Of a DNA stretch of 64,000 nucleotides, positions 1 to 11,481 are shown piece by piece (position 1 is the first letter of the stretch; every line of letters begins with the position of its first letter). Under the pieces are notes generated by a model. The model had not been told where the DNA came from. It did no database searches and saw only the letters and a list, made by a program, of their open reading frames with translations. The stretch comes from Paramecium sonneborni. Lineage: Eukaryota; Ciliophora; Oligohymenophorea; Peniculida; Parameciidae. The stretch covers positions 576,616 through 640,615 of the forward strand of contig CAJJDN010000032.1 of assembly GCA_905182985.1 (NCBI GenBank), in the 5' to 3' direction. The position numbers and the translations under genes were made by a program.

Positions 1-3000
1 AGAATCTAAATATATTAGTTGTAACATACTTTTCACTTGTAAAAATAGTATTTTTTTGTCCAATATAATAAAGTAGTGGATAGCTCTGTCTGAGTATGTC
101 ATTTTCTTACTCTCCTTCTGTAATTCTTTTGCTACCTAATATTGTTTATTTTCTTTTTTGAGTATAGAAAACATCTTCATCAAAGATAGCTCTAATGACC
201 ACTGGTAAAAATGTGAATACTGTATTATAAAATGAGACAAAGCTAAATTATAAGATATAATATATTACAATTCATCAAAAACACTAGTCCCTGTAAGTTC
301 GCAAAAGAAAGCAAAATAGAATTAAGGAATGGTGAATATGATATTTTTGTAAAAGAAGTATAAAATCATTTCAGAGATACGAATATAATTTTATCTTCCA
401 TGATATAAGATTAATTTCCAAAGGCATTTAAATTAACCAATAGCATAATTACTAGCTTGAACAGCTCTCATACCTTCCTGACCATAAATTCCAATTCCAA
501 TATGAGCTTCTTAGATCATATTGACATCATTGGCACCATCACCGACAGCCAGAGTAATCTTTCCTAATTCATTCTTAACTAGTCTAACCATATCAGCTTT
601 TTACTTTGGTGTAACACGACAACAAATAACAGTGTGAAGATAAGGAGCTAACAACACCAAGTATTTAGTTAAATTTTTATTATCATTTAAAGCAGCTAAA
701 ACAATACCTTCGATGATCATTGCTCTTTTAGTACTAGGCTTTTAAATAATATGATCAGCAATTTAATTAAATATTGACAGTGTGTCACAACCAGGAGTTA
801 AAAAAAAAATATCCATTTATTCTTGTAATAGATTGCATGATCTACCAATATTTTCAGCTGTTTCTAATTTATCTCCTGTCAACATCCAAACATTAATATT
901 AGCTTTTAAAAAATCTGCTAATGTTTCAGGAACATCTTCTTGTAATTTATCTTCAACAGCTGTAGCACCTATAAGTGTTAAATTCGTTTCCATTTAATTG
1001 ATTAATTCTGTTTACTGTTTTTCTATTTCATTTCCTCCTAAGGTATCATTCATAGCTTTTGAGAATTAATTAAATTGTTCTTCATCCAGAACTTTCATAG
1101 CCAAACATAAAGTTCTCAACCCTTTTCTGGAGAACATATCTAATTTCTTATCGATTCCAGCTAAAAACTGTTAATTCGGTGCTAGTCTTTCTTTAATAAT
1201 TGCATCAGCACCTTTTGTATACAATTTAATCACCCCATTATGTCTAATGATAACAGACATTCTTTTTCTATCACTATTAAATTCGAAAGAGAATAAAAGT
1301 TCAACATTTTCAACTACCCCAAGAACATCTATTTCCATCACACCCATTTTAATTCCTTTGTAAATTATATTTAATCTCCTAGCAGCATCTACTAATGCTA
1401 TTTCATCTGGAGAAGGTCCTTGATAATTAAAGGTACCATCCTCCTATAATTCAAGTACACATTCATGACAAGTTGCTAGCAACATTAAATTCTCTTTTAC
1501 TAAATCTCCTTGATTTCTAATTAAATATTTATCCACTTGAAGTTCAATATTTGGATTTTTATTAGGATCTGTTTCTGTAATGATTGATTGTATGACTGCT
1601 CCAGAGAAAGTATATTCAATTCCTGCTTTTTCATTTACTACTGTTGATCTTCTTTAATGTAAAGTGCTTTATCTTCTTAATATTTAGTTTCCTACAAAAG
1701 TGCTAATCTCTTATTTGTCGAACATTGAAACATCTCCATAGGTCTCATTTCCACAAACAGATATCTTAAATTCCATCTTGTTGCAAGTTAAAGTTCCTGT
1801 TTTATCAGAAAACACATATTACACCTATCCTAATTCCTCGTTGATTGTGGTACTAAAAACTTTAACGTACTTATCATTTTCAGCTGTATACATTTCTTTA
1901 TCTTTTTACATAAATATTCCCTAACCTACTTTTACAAATTCTAAGGACACTATCAAACTTATTGGAATTAAAGTATTTAAAAGAAGAAAATATGCAGCAA
2001 AAGTCATCAATGAGGCTAAAGCACAATTTGGAATTTCAGTTTCATAAGTATTCTCATCTGTTAAACTAAGCTAATATCCAGAGAAATTTGTTCTAAAATA
2101 TTTGAAGTTAATGCTATTAATATCGCAATTTATGCCATATATAATTGCTAAAATTGAACAAACAAATGCTTGCATTAGTAAGATGTAGATGATTCTAACA
2201 TTTATTAACCTATCAATATTACTCATCTTATTCTTTTGTTCCTCAGAATTTCTCATTACTTTTGTATCTGTTCCAGTATACACAACCACACCTATAGCCC
2301 ATTTAACATTTTTCAATTTTGATCCTCTCAATAAAAAGTTCTTATGTGTTATTTGAATCTTTTTGCTCTCTAAAAATAATGTTCCATCGAAATTATAGAG
2401 TAAAGGATTTGGATTTATACATTCAATCATTCCTTATCTGCATTCCATAGTTTAGGTTTCTTTAACTGCTTATTTAGGTTTTAAATTCTTCTCTCCATCC
2501 AAAGAAGACGTTTCTATAAAGCATATTCCATCTTGAGATGTCTATAAAACAACCACATCAGCAGAAATTATTTCCATTTCATCAATTTTTATTATGTCTC
2601 CAATTAAGACGTCTTTCCAAGTTTTTTTGATAAATCCACCAACAGTCCATATTGTTGTTGGAGATGAATTCAATTCATTATCACTAAGATGTTTTTAATA
2701 ATCTTCATATCCATCTCTTAACATAGATAAACACACCACAAAAAGCAAGGGTGCTATTGAATTCATTGGACTAAAAGGAGAAATGGATTTAAAAAATGAC
2801 AATATGGCTATGATAAGAAAATAAATGTTCGCCATTCTCTAGAATTGTAATGCTAATGAATATGGGAGGAAGGTTAGGATATTATACCTCAATAAAGCAC
2901 TATTGGATACCTGCTTGTTCTAATAAAGTTTGTTGGATAATGGTACTATTTATTTTACTATTGCTGCTCTGTCCCAAAATAAAGTTTACGTTCCATTCTT

Positions 3001-3021
3001 TAATTATTAAAATTATTCCAT
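1..3021 (-). CDS. P4-type ATPase (phospholipid flippase), 3' end outside window
   Basis: This is a P4 ATPase, a family that moves phospholipids from the outer to the inner leaflet of membranes using ATP. Reading on the minus strand from the ATG at 3021, I see the N-terminal YNILTFLP block and RMANIYFL of TM1, the phosphorylation motif DKTGTLT (about 1790-1815), the nucleotide-binding region with KGAD, and the hinge [16 protein letters not shown] (about 500-545). After it come WKLILYHGR and YFFYKNIIF, typical of the C-terminal TM bundle. Two introns are needed to keep the frame: 243-268 (26 nt) and 90-110 (21 nt); removing them gives FVSFYNT and [11 protein letters not shown], both family-like. 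The gene runs off the left edge, so the last TMs are missing. Many TAA/TAG codons fall at Gln positions. Family assignment is secure; the substrate and the exact paralogue are unknown. Confidence 0.93.
243..268 (-). other. 26-nt spliceosomal intron in the P4-ATPase gene
   Basis: On the minus strand this segment begins GTAATATATT and ends AATTTAG. Without removing it the protein changes frame; removing it joins VFDEF to FVSFYNT, matching the conserved VFDxW..xYN region of P4-ATPases. It is a representative example of the tiny introns found across the window (others are 90-110, and within nearly all longer genes). Confidence 0.88.
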
Positions 3022-3865
3022 ATAAAGAAATTCTTAAAGGTTGAATCCAGTTACATTTATTCATTTATAACAGAAATATTAAATAATCTATATTTCTGCA
3101 TTTTGTACGCTTAGAGAATTTATTTGATAAATTCATAATAAGTTTGGATGCTTATAAATAAAATAAAAAAGTTAATGATGCTATTTTTTTTAAAATAGTA
3201 ATAGTGTGCAATAATTTTAAAAAATTTTGGATTCAAACAACATGTTATGCAAATTATGGATCAAAAGCAATTTATTATTTTAATATGGCAGCAATTAATC
3301 TGCATAACAATAATATGAATTAGGCTTGGAATTCTATTTAAACTATGATGAATAGTTGTGAAATCAATATTAATTCAAATGACGTAACTATTCCAATACC
3401 TATTTAAAATTTATTAAAATGGTATTATTTGAAAGTGGAAAATATTACAATTCATATTGAGATCATCTACAATTTAATAGTACTTTAATTAAGAGGAGAA
3501 GATTATTATTATTAACAGGGCAGATGGAAAAAAATTAATAATTAATATATTCTTTATTTAATCCATAATTTTAATTAATTTATTAATATTTTATAAATAT
3601 TTTGTGTTATTTCTTAAATAATTTTTTAGTTTCTAAATTTCAATTATAGATATCCTTACTTAATTTGAATTATATAAAGTTTCCACTTGAAGATGATTAT
3701 AAACTTAATCTCTGCTTTTAAAGCATAAAGGACAATAATTGAATTACAAAAGAGGTTTAAGGGTAATCTTGTCTGCTAAACTTAAATGAGAAAATTTTAT
3801 GGAGGAGAAACCTTGTTATAATTTATCAATAAATTATTCAAGTTAATGATCAATATTTCCATGAG
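3022..3865. other. AT-rich spacer with one weak plus-strand ORF
   Basis: No confident gene. On the plus strand a TGA-free frame runs from about 3231 to 3667 and reads as a plausible helical protein, with segments such as YYFNMAAINLHNN, QAWNSIQTMM and PIPIQNLLKWYYLK, vaguely like tetratricopeptide-type helical repeats. It has no clear start, no conserved motif I can name, and decays into Ile/Leu/Asn/Gln-rich translation after about 3540. It could be a remnant or a short real gene with unseen exons. The rest, including 3022-3200 and 3668-3865, shows nothing but AT-rich sequence, probably the promoter of the minus-strand P4-ATPase at its left end. Confidence 0.35.
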
Positions 3866-4474
3866 ATGGGCTCTAATATAAGTTACTTAGAGTTATTTTT
3901 ATTTTTTTTCACTGCATTGCTTTTGTTATCCTAAGATAAAGTTTTGAAAATTAATGCTAGATTTTAATCTGAAGTAGAATTATCCTATAGTTTCGATTAG
4001 TTCAGATAGAATAAGAATATTAAGAAATAGTTATAAATCATCGAAGATAAATCAAGTATGATTATGAACAAACAAGCATATAAATTAAAAAAAAAATATT
4101 GATATCATTCTTAAAGGATTGAAATGGTTATTAGATGATGGTTATATGAGAGGAAGCCATGATGAAATTTCTATCAATCCTAAAAAGAAAGGAGATCCTA
4201 CATTTATTGAATTTGACATCATTCTTGATGAAACCACTTTTAATAAATATGTGGCAACATTTACTCCAGAACGAAGAGTTAAAAAAATAATGGAATGCCT
4301 CCTCCAATTGCAACATTATTCATCATATATAATTTTATCTTCTTACTTTTTATATCAATTATATTCTCACATGGTGTATCACTCCATCTATATCTTTCAA
4401 TTCTGATAAATTATAAAGCTATCTAAGCAAAACAGAAGGATCTGGGTAAATAGATTGAATATTAGTAGTTTTGA
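3866..4474 (+). pseudogene. Signal-peptide membrane protein, frame broken twice
   Basis: From the ATG at 3866 the reading starts with a hydrophobic signal-peptide-like stretch (LELFLFFFTALLLLS) followed by a charged region. The frame then meets TGA just after a run of ten A (about 4088-4097). In the next frame a protein-like stretch continues (KGLKWLLDDGYMRG, then KKGDPTFIEFDIILDE). A second shift near 4293 gives a C-terminal hydrophobic helix starting MPPPIATLFIIYNF and a short tail ending at TGA 4472-4474. No GT..AG intron fits either break. So either this is a decayed gene or the sequence has indels here. The architecture (signal peptide, lumenal part, C-terminal TM) suggests a secretory-pathway membrane protein. 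The proline-rich entry to the TM is loosely like ribophorin II/Swp1, but that is only a guess. Confidence 0.5.
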
Positions 4475-4890
4475 GTAGAATTTGCATTCATTTGTTAGAA
4501 AATGAGTGTATCTTAAGGCTGCTAAAAATTGATATCAAAATAATTATATTATCTAAATATATTCTTCAATATTAAAACTTTCATTAAATTACAAAACATG
4601 AAGTTAAATATAAATTTTGGCAATAATAGGCAACATCATAAACCATTTCAACAAAGGCCGTAAAATTCCTGAATTAAGTGGAATATCCACTATCCTCTTG
4701 AGAAGCAAATAATTAAAATTTTTTTTATTATTCTACACTTAAGTCTTAAAGACATTTAAAACATATGTTCAACATATCCAATAAAGAATTTTTAACTAAC
4801 AGGATCTTTTTGTATGATAATAAATGGCTTGTTTGTTTTACACTTTTTGTAAACATTTGATTCTTATTATTACATAAATAAATATTAAAA
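4475..4890. other. Intergenic, nothing recognised
   Basis: AT-rich sequence with no coding-like frame or recognisable RNA. It probably holds the 3' end signals of the upstream ORF and the promoter of the kelch gene at 4891. Confidence 0.6.
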
Positions 4891-6500
4891 ATGAAGGGAA
4901 AAAAAATGTTGGATGATGATGAAGAATTTTTAAGATCAAAATCATAGATAGTAAGAAGATCAATAAAATTAAATAGGATGTATTTCCAAAATGGTAAGAA
5001 TTAAAACCATTGGGTAAAAATATTCATAGACGATCATATCATTCATGTGTAACTCATGAGAATTAGTAAATATAAATAGAGATATTAAGTCTTTATGTCT
5101 ATGGAGGATATGAAACTAATGAAGGAATTTTGAGTGATTTCTGTAGAATTCCATCACCTGTTTCACCAAAGCCTTTTTGTTGGACAAGTTTGACTAAGAA
5201 GGCTCCAGGAGATAAACCATAAGAATAGATTCCAGGGCCATTAAGAAATCACACAGCAATAGTTCATTAAAATAAAATGTACATCTTTGGAGGAAAAGAA
5301 AATTTGATGTCTCCAACAGCAAGATTATGGATTTATGATTTTTAAGATGAAGTTTTTATTGAGGGAAAAGAATGTATAATAGAAGGTAAGAAGATGGCAG
5401 TAGAAGGTCATTAAAGTTGTTTATGGAGCGAATAGGTAGGAGTACAAAATAATATATTAGTAATAAATGATTGTGTTTGGAGGATTCTATAATGAAATTG
5501 GATATAGATCATCAATATTATAATATGATTTATAAAAGGAAGTTTGGACAATGATATTTAAGGGGGATAACAATCATGCTTAATTTCCAAAAGGAAGAGC
5601 AGAAGCAGGAGTTACATTAATAGGAAATACATTGTATGTTTATGGAGGATGTAATTATGAATCAAGGTTTGGAGATTTTTGGAAATTTGATTTGGAAAGT
5701 AAATAGTGGGGATTAATTGTCACAGAAAAATCTCCAGGAGTATTTTTTTAAATTAATAAAAAAATAGACAAGATCTTCTACTTCTTTATTAATTCATCCT
5801 TAAGGAATTATGTTATTTGGAGGAATTCATGATATAACACATGAGAAGAATGATTTATGGTTGTATAGAGGGAATGAATGGATTTAGTTGGAAGAAGATA
5901 CTAGTAGAAGATAAGTAGCAGAAGAAATGTTAAATGATTCTGCTTTTGATAAAGCTAGCTAAGCAAGACCATAAAAGAAAGAGAAAGGGAGAAATGAACC
6001 GAGATCATTTTTATTATTAGATGACGAACCAAAGAATTCTCTTCATTAAAGAAGAAATTCTGTTAAAAATCTTGATTAAAAATAACCTACTGATACTGTT
6101 AATAATTTCTAATTAAATACTATGGATGAATAGAAGAAGAAAAGATTACTTTAAAAGAAAAACTAAATGCTGTATCAATATTATATTTATATTATTAAGA
6201 GCTGAATTTGAATTAAATGAAGAAGAGAAATCAAAATATAGGAGTTCGTCACCAACAACAGATTAAATTAAGAATTCGATTAGTGTTATAACTAATTAAG
6301 AAAAATAAGGAGGACAAAGAAAGATTTAATCACCAACAGGAAAAAAGAATGCAATTTAAGCATCACTAAATGGAAAAAAACCATGTGCTAGAGATGGACA
6401 TAGTGCTATTGTAATGGGTGAAATAATGGTTGTTTTTGGTGGAGATAGAAATTTGATGTCTTTTAATGACATCTATATGTACTCGCTCAATTAAAAATGA
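4891..6500 (+). CDS. Kelch-repeat (beta-propeller) protein
   Basis: The protein starts MKGKKMLDDDEEF at 4891 and contains at least five kelch blades, visible as the repeated pattern hydrophobic-x-GG with a downstream Trp: LYVYGGYETNEG, MYIFGGKEN, IVFGGFYNE, LYVYGGCNYE...FWKFD, IMLFGGIHD...LWLY, and a last blade VVFGGDRN close to the C-terminus. A low-complexity charged segment separates the last blade from the others. At least five introns are needed, for example GTAAGAAGATC...AAATAG (26 nt) near 4950 and a 28-nt one near 6172; all splices restore the blade pattern. Kelch propellers are protein-interaction platforms; nothing here says which partner. It is only 63 bases upstream of the E2 gene on the same strand. 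The stop is TGA 6498-6500. Confidence 0.9.
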
Positions 6501-6563
6501 TAATCTTAAATTGTTATGAATAACTTAATATTCATTATATAAGTACGTATTAAATATATTATT

Positions 6564-7900
6564 ATGTTAAAAATTATTAAATACTTTGGTACCATTAAAC
6601 ATTTCAAGTTGCCTGATTTAGGAGAAAGTAAAACCATCAATAATTGCTAGAGATTAAGGAAGCTACTATTGTTAAATGGCATGTTAGAGAGGGAGATAAA
6701 ATTTCTGAAGTATATTATATCTTCTCAGATAGTTTGATCCTGTTGCAGATGTGTCCACTGATAAAATGTTCACTTAAATACCTAGTAGTTTTACTGGAGT
6801 TATTCATAAGAGATATCATAAAGAATAAGATTAATGTTAAGTTGGAGAATTGTTTGTAGATATAGATGTGGAAGAAATATAATCTAATCCAAATCAAACA
6901 ACTTAAACTATTCAATTATCATCATAAATTACTTAAACTTAAACAAAATTCATTCCTCATTAAGTTCAAAAAGAATCATCTCTTTAAAGAATTTCACCAT
7001 CTGCTAAATATTTGGCTTAATTACACAATATTGATATTAAAAATGTTAAAGGAACTGGTATCTATGGAACAATCACTAAAGATGATATAACTAATTATCA
7101 AAGTCATCCTAAACCATAGACAAATAATTCAATTTAGAAATCATTAATCATAAAAATGACAGATTTCCAAAAAGGCATGCAAAAATCAATGACTGAATCA
7201 AATTAAATTCCACATTTGTATTTGCAAGAAGAAATTGATATCACATCTTTGGTATAACTGTGATGTTAACTTATAGAGTTCTTTTAGAGAAGAATTAAAG
7301 AAATAATCAAATATAACTTTTATGACACTCTTTATTAAATCTTTCTCACTTGCATTAAATCAATTCCCAATATTAAATTCAACTTATGATTGCAGTGCAC
7401 CATTTTAATTTGTTACTCATCAAGATCATAATATTTCTATTGCAATGGATTCACCAAAAGGATTAGTAGTGCCAAATATCAAATAAGTTCAAAATCTTTC
7501 CATTTTAGAAGTTCAATAATAACTAAATAAGTAACAATTCTCATTAAAATTCATAGATTAAGAAAGTTAGGAGATGAAAGTAAATTAGGACCAAATGAAT
7601 TAAATAATGGAACTATTTGTATTAGTAATATAGGAACCATCGCAGGTACATATGTTGGACCTCTAATTTTGCCTCCTTAAGTATGTATCGTAGGAATTGG
7701 AAGAGTTATTTTATAACCAAGATTTATAGGAGGATCATATTAACCCAGAAAGATCGTATATTTCTATAATTAAATTCTAGATCTATACTAGTTTTGGTTG
7801 CGATCATAGAATTTTAGATGGTGCTACAATTGCTAGATTCTAGAATACTTGGAAACAGTATCTAGAATAACCTGAATACATGATGGTTAAGTTAAAATGA
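6564..7900 (+). CDS. DBT: Branched-chain alpha-keto acid dehydrogenase E2 (lipoamide acyltransferase)
   Basis: E2 core enzyme of a mitochondrial 2-oxo acid dehydrogenase complex; it takes the acyl group from lipoamide to CoA. A short N-terminus precedes a lipoyl domain (LPDLGE, VKWHVREGD, then TDKMF with the lipoyl Lys). Next is a peripheral-subunit-binding domain (ISPSAKYLAQ, VKGTGIYGTITKDD). The catalytic domain has IPHLYLQEEIDIT, SIAMDSPKGLVVPN, NGTICISNIG and the active-site DHRILDG (His and Asp both present). DGATIARFQNTWKQYLE near the end is closest to the branched-chain E2 type rather than pyruvate or 2-oxoglutarate E2. Five introns of 23-26 nt are needed; with them the frame is intact to TGA 7898-7900. 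The length, about 400 residues, fits the family. Confidence 0.9.
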
Positions 7901-7925
7901 ACAATTAGTATAATATAAATGTATG

Positions 7926-10491
7926 TCATTTTATTTATCTAAATCTACAAGTTATTGGAACAGATTTTGGTGTAATTATAATCTATGCTCTCTCTCCTTT
8001 ATATATTATTGATCTCTCATTTCTGCTTTATGGTCTATTTGATTGAGAATAAAAAGTTTATTTCATTTAAATTTTATCTGATTTTTTGAATTTTGCAGAT
8101 TACATTCGAATTCCATTTTACTAACTCAAAATAGATGTGATGGTGTGCTATTTGTTTGAGAATATTTTTGATTTAGAAATTTAAAACATTCCTTAAGATT
8201 GAACTTCTACTTAATTTTATTGAAATTCTGGATCCATCCTTTCAAAGATATTATTATAGCATTTAGTACAATCAATTGTTACATTCGTCTATTATTATTG
8301 ATTTCTCATTTTAATTTTGTTATAACCCTCCTGCTATCTTAGTTATTGAAATTCATTTTTTTCAGTTTTTATACAACTTTTTTTTTATTAGTTTTTTTAT
8401 TAATTAGAAATTTACTTATGTTCAAAATTATTAGATTCAAGAGATTCCTCTAAATATCGAATATCTCCTTTATTATTAAGTAAATCAGGATTATTTGATT
8501 TTAAATTATTTGAATCTTGTGCTTATTCTAAGATTATTTAATTAATTTTTATTTCTTCTTCTTCTTCTTCTTCATCTTCTAGTTTTTATTTTTCTTATTC
8601 AAACTACTCTTATCTAAATTATTTTTCTGCTTATTCTAATTCTAATTCAAACAGTTAATTATCATATTCAGGTTAAATTAATTATTCTTCTTTTTTTAGT
8701 AGATAGTTATTTAATTCATTAACTGCTTCTTATAGTGGCTTATTAATATCATAGATATCAGTCTATGTGAATGCATTAACATCTAGATTTGAATACATCT
8801 TTTTATACATTATTTATCTTTTTGCTAATTGCTATACTAATTCATGTAGCATATCATAATCCTATGCTTTTAAAGATGATACCTTTTGTTCAAATAATTT
8901 CAAGTGTTAATCAGATTTATCTAAAAAGTATTTAGAATTTTTCAAATTTATTTCAAAATAATTTAACCCAACTCTGTTTTTTATAAATTTGAAAATTTTG
9001 GTAAAATAGTCAACTATATTTTCTAATTATACCTTATTCTATTGAGTTGCTATTCTAGTTGAGAATTACATGTCGAAATTAAACTTTAAACTAGTATAAT
9101 TAGATTTTAAGGTTTGCAATTCACCTTAGCATTTTAACATTTCGATTTAAGTTTCTAATAAGTTTTCATTCTAAATTTTCAATTCTTTTTTTAAATTACT
9201 TACTCTATTATCTTATAATCCAAAAATATTTGTTGATTTGCAAGATCTGTCATTTGATAATGCTCTTCTTGTATTCTTTTAATTTAATAATTTTTTTATC
9301 TTTGCTAAGTAAATCCATTTATATAAAGCAAGTCCTTTAATACATTTTTTAAATAAATTTACTTGCAATTAAATCGAATGGTTCTTGCCAAATTGATCTT
9401 TGGTTTTATCTATATAATGAATTTTAAATCTTTTTTTCTCTATCTAATAAATTTTATATCTGTTTGTCTCTATCTAATGAATTTTTTCTTTGGTTTTCTC
9501 TCTCTTCTGAAATAAAAATATATTAATTTACCAGTATTATATTCAATTTCAAAATGGTATCCTTCACCTCCTAGATTTTATTTTATGAAATTTTTGACTT
9601 TTAAGATATCTATTTATCTTTATTGTTCTTAATCTGATAAGAGCTACTTTAATTCATCAATCTCCTTCTATTTCATATTCAACTCCCTTGTCATTTGTTC
9701 GGTGAATTTTAATTATTACTCTAATTAATAAATATATAAGTACCTTCTAATTGAACTTTAAATTCTTTAAAAATTCTACCAGAAGCTTAACTATCATTAA
9801 TACATCTATCAATTAAAATATAATCAATTCCATAACCTTATTTTCTTTTTTCAAAAATTTCAAATATTTGTTCTATTCCTATAACTTCTTATATACCTTT
9901 CCAAAATCTATATAAATCACCGTCTATTTATAAAATAGCTCCGATTTAAGATTCAATTTCTGCACCTCCAACAATTTTTTTGATTCGTTGCTTTAATTTT
10001 TCAATTTCGGAGAGATACTTTGAATTTGATTAAGTTAATTTTTAAATTTGTAGTCTAAATTATTGGGTAACATCTAAAATTTTTGTGTAGATAAATTATC
10101 TAATAATTGGATCTAATGTATTTGTATAATCATAGTAAGAGGCATCAAAGATTTCTTCATTTGGGAATAAATCTTTTCTAACGAACATCTCCCTTAAATG
10201 TTGTACATCTTTTAAATATCCAATAGTCATTTTTTTAATTAATTCATCTCTCATTCTAACTTTTTCATCAATAGGTAATATGGGTTCTTTTATAACTGGA
10301 GTATTCGTTTATTTCAATTTGGTAGAAGATGGTAGAACTATTTGCTAGACTTCGTCATCACTACTTATGAATCCCTCTTGATTATAAGGTCCGTCCTTAA
10401 ATATACATTTAATTGGTGGAGACACCTCTTTTATAAGCAAAATTAATTTACTAATGAAATAATCATGAAGGTTGATTAAGACTTAATCCAT
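7926..10491 (-). CDS. Large Gln-rich coiled-coil protein, unknown function
   Basis: Minus-strand gene of roughly 830 residues starting MDQVLINLHDYF at 10491 and ending TGA at 7926-7928. The N-terminal third is mixed (FKDGPYNQEGF; RDELIKKMTIGYLKDVQHLREM) and includes VGGAEIESQIGAILQIDGDLYRFWKG, a compact region without heptads. The rest is predicted coiled coil rich in Lys, Glu and Gln. An acidic run of consecutive Glu codons lies near 8560-8575, and a short Cys pair (DCTKC) is near the C-terminus. Around 9390-9510 there is a tandem about 37-nt repeat encoding variants of LDRDKQIQN. Introns include 23-25 nt ones near 9730 and 9525. I recognise no family; a ciliate cytoskeletal or basal-body role would be a guess. 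It converges on the E2 gene with a 25-base gap. Confidence 0.8.
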
Positions 10492-10665
10492 TCGTTTTAT
10501 ACATGCATTTAAAATCAGTAATTCTTAATTCTTCTTTACTTCAAATAATGAGCATAACAATTATGCAAGAAATGATTGGATTTGGAATAAAGCATCTTCG
10601 TAGTTTCCTTTAAATTGAAGCATCTACTAAACAAAATTATGAATTATTGACATATATTAATTAAA

Positions 10666-10919
10666 ATGAATATTAAACTCCTGATTATGTTAATCGTTTT
10701 GCTTTTTAATGGTGGTAAGCAATTAGTGTTCAAACCATAGTTCTTACTAGCAAAGTAAAAGAATGCTAAGCCAAATGTGATTCATAAATTAATATCTGTG
10801 TTTATACATGTGCATAATCTCAACTGAGATAATCATTAGAAAGTTAATCCAAATGCAAAAAAATGTGTGATGTGGTAAACAAAGAATGTAAGACTTCCAA
10901 ATGTTACTTGGAAAGTTGA
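10666..10919 (+). CDS. Small secreted cysteine-rich protein
   Basis: A very short gene too small for usual ORF calling. ATG at 10666 opens a strongly hydrophobic signal peptide (MNIKLLIMLIVLLF). A 26-nt intron (GTAAGCAATT...CCATAG) follows, and the second exon encodes a mature part of about 55 residues with eight Cys in the order C-x3-C-x6-C-x3-C-x13-C-x3-C-x6-C-x4-C, ending at TGA 10917-10919. The paired CxxxC spacing (CQAKC, CVYTC, CKKMC, CKTSKC) suggests a disulphide-knit fold. It could be exported or stored in secretory granules. No homology is recognised; the intron and the regular Cys pattern make it a believable gene. Confidence 0.7.
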
Positions 10920-11481
10920 TTGATAAAAGAAATGAGATATCAATATGATTTAAATAATACCAATATAACTTTCTCAATTCAAATCCTATTTAAAAAATTT
11001 CAGTAATCTCCTAAAAATACTTAAACTGAGAAGTGGTTTATAATTTATAAACCTCATATCAACTTTTTTATTATCCAATTAAACAAAATCAAATTCTTTA
11101 TATTCTAATATGAAAACCCAATTAGATTAACATTAACCAACTCAACTTAAATAACACTATTTAAAAATATTCAAACTCTCTTTAATAACCATTTACTAAT
11201 TTCATTTTCGTAAGCATTTTTTTATTAAAATCATATATATCAAACTACCTATAAATCTCCATAAGTACATCACTCTTATTGGAACCAAAAAATATGTACT
11301 TTGATTAAAATTGGTAAAAATTCAGAACTTTCTAAAAACCATTAATTTTCAAAATGAATCATCTTAGTTAAAAATAAAATTTTATTCAGATGTAGGTTTA
11401 TTTCTATTCATATATTGAAATTCATATGTTATATAAATATATTATATATTCAAAATTTTTGATTAGTGAAATATATACAAT
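10920..11481. other. Intergenic, nothing recognised
   Basis: AT-rich sequence between a plus-strand and a minus-strand gene that end toward each other. TGA-free frames here are short and have no coding-like composition. Confidence 0.6.

Noticed and set aside
782..997. Plus-strand ORF inside the P4-ATPase
   Set aside because: Antisense shadow of the conserved ATPase P-domain.
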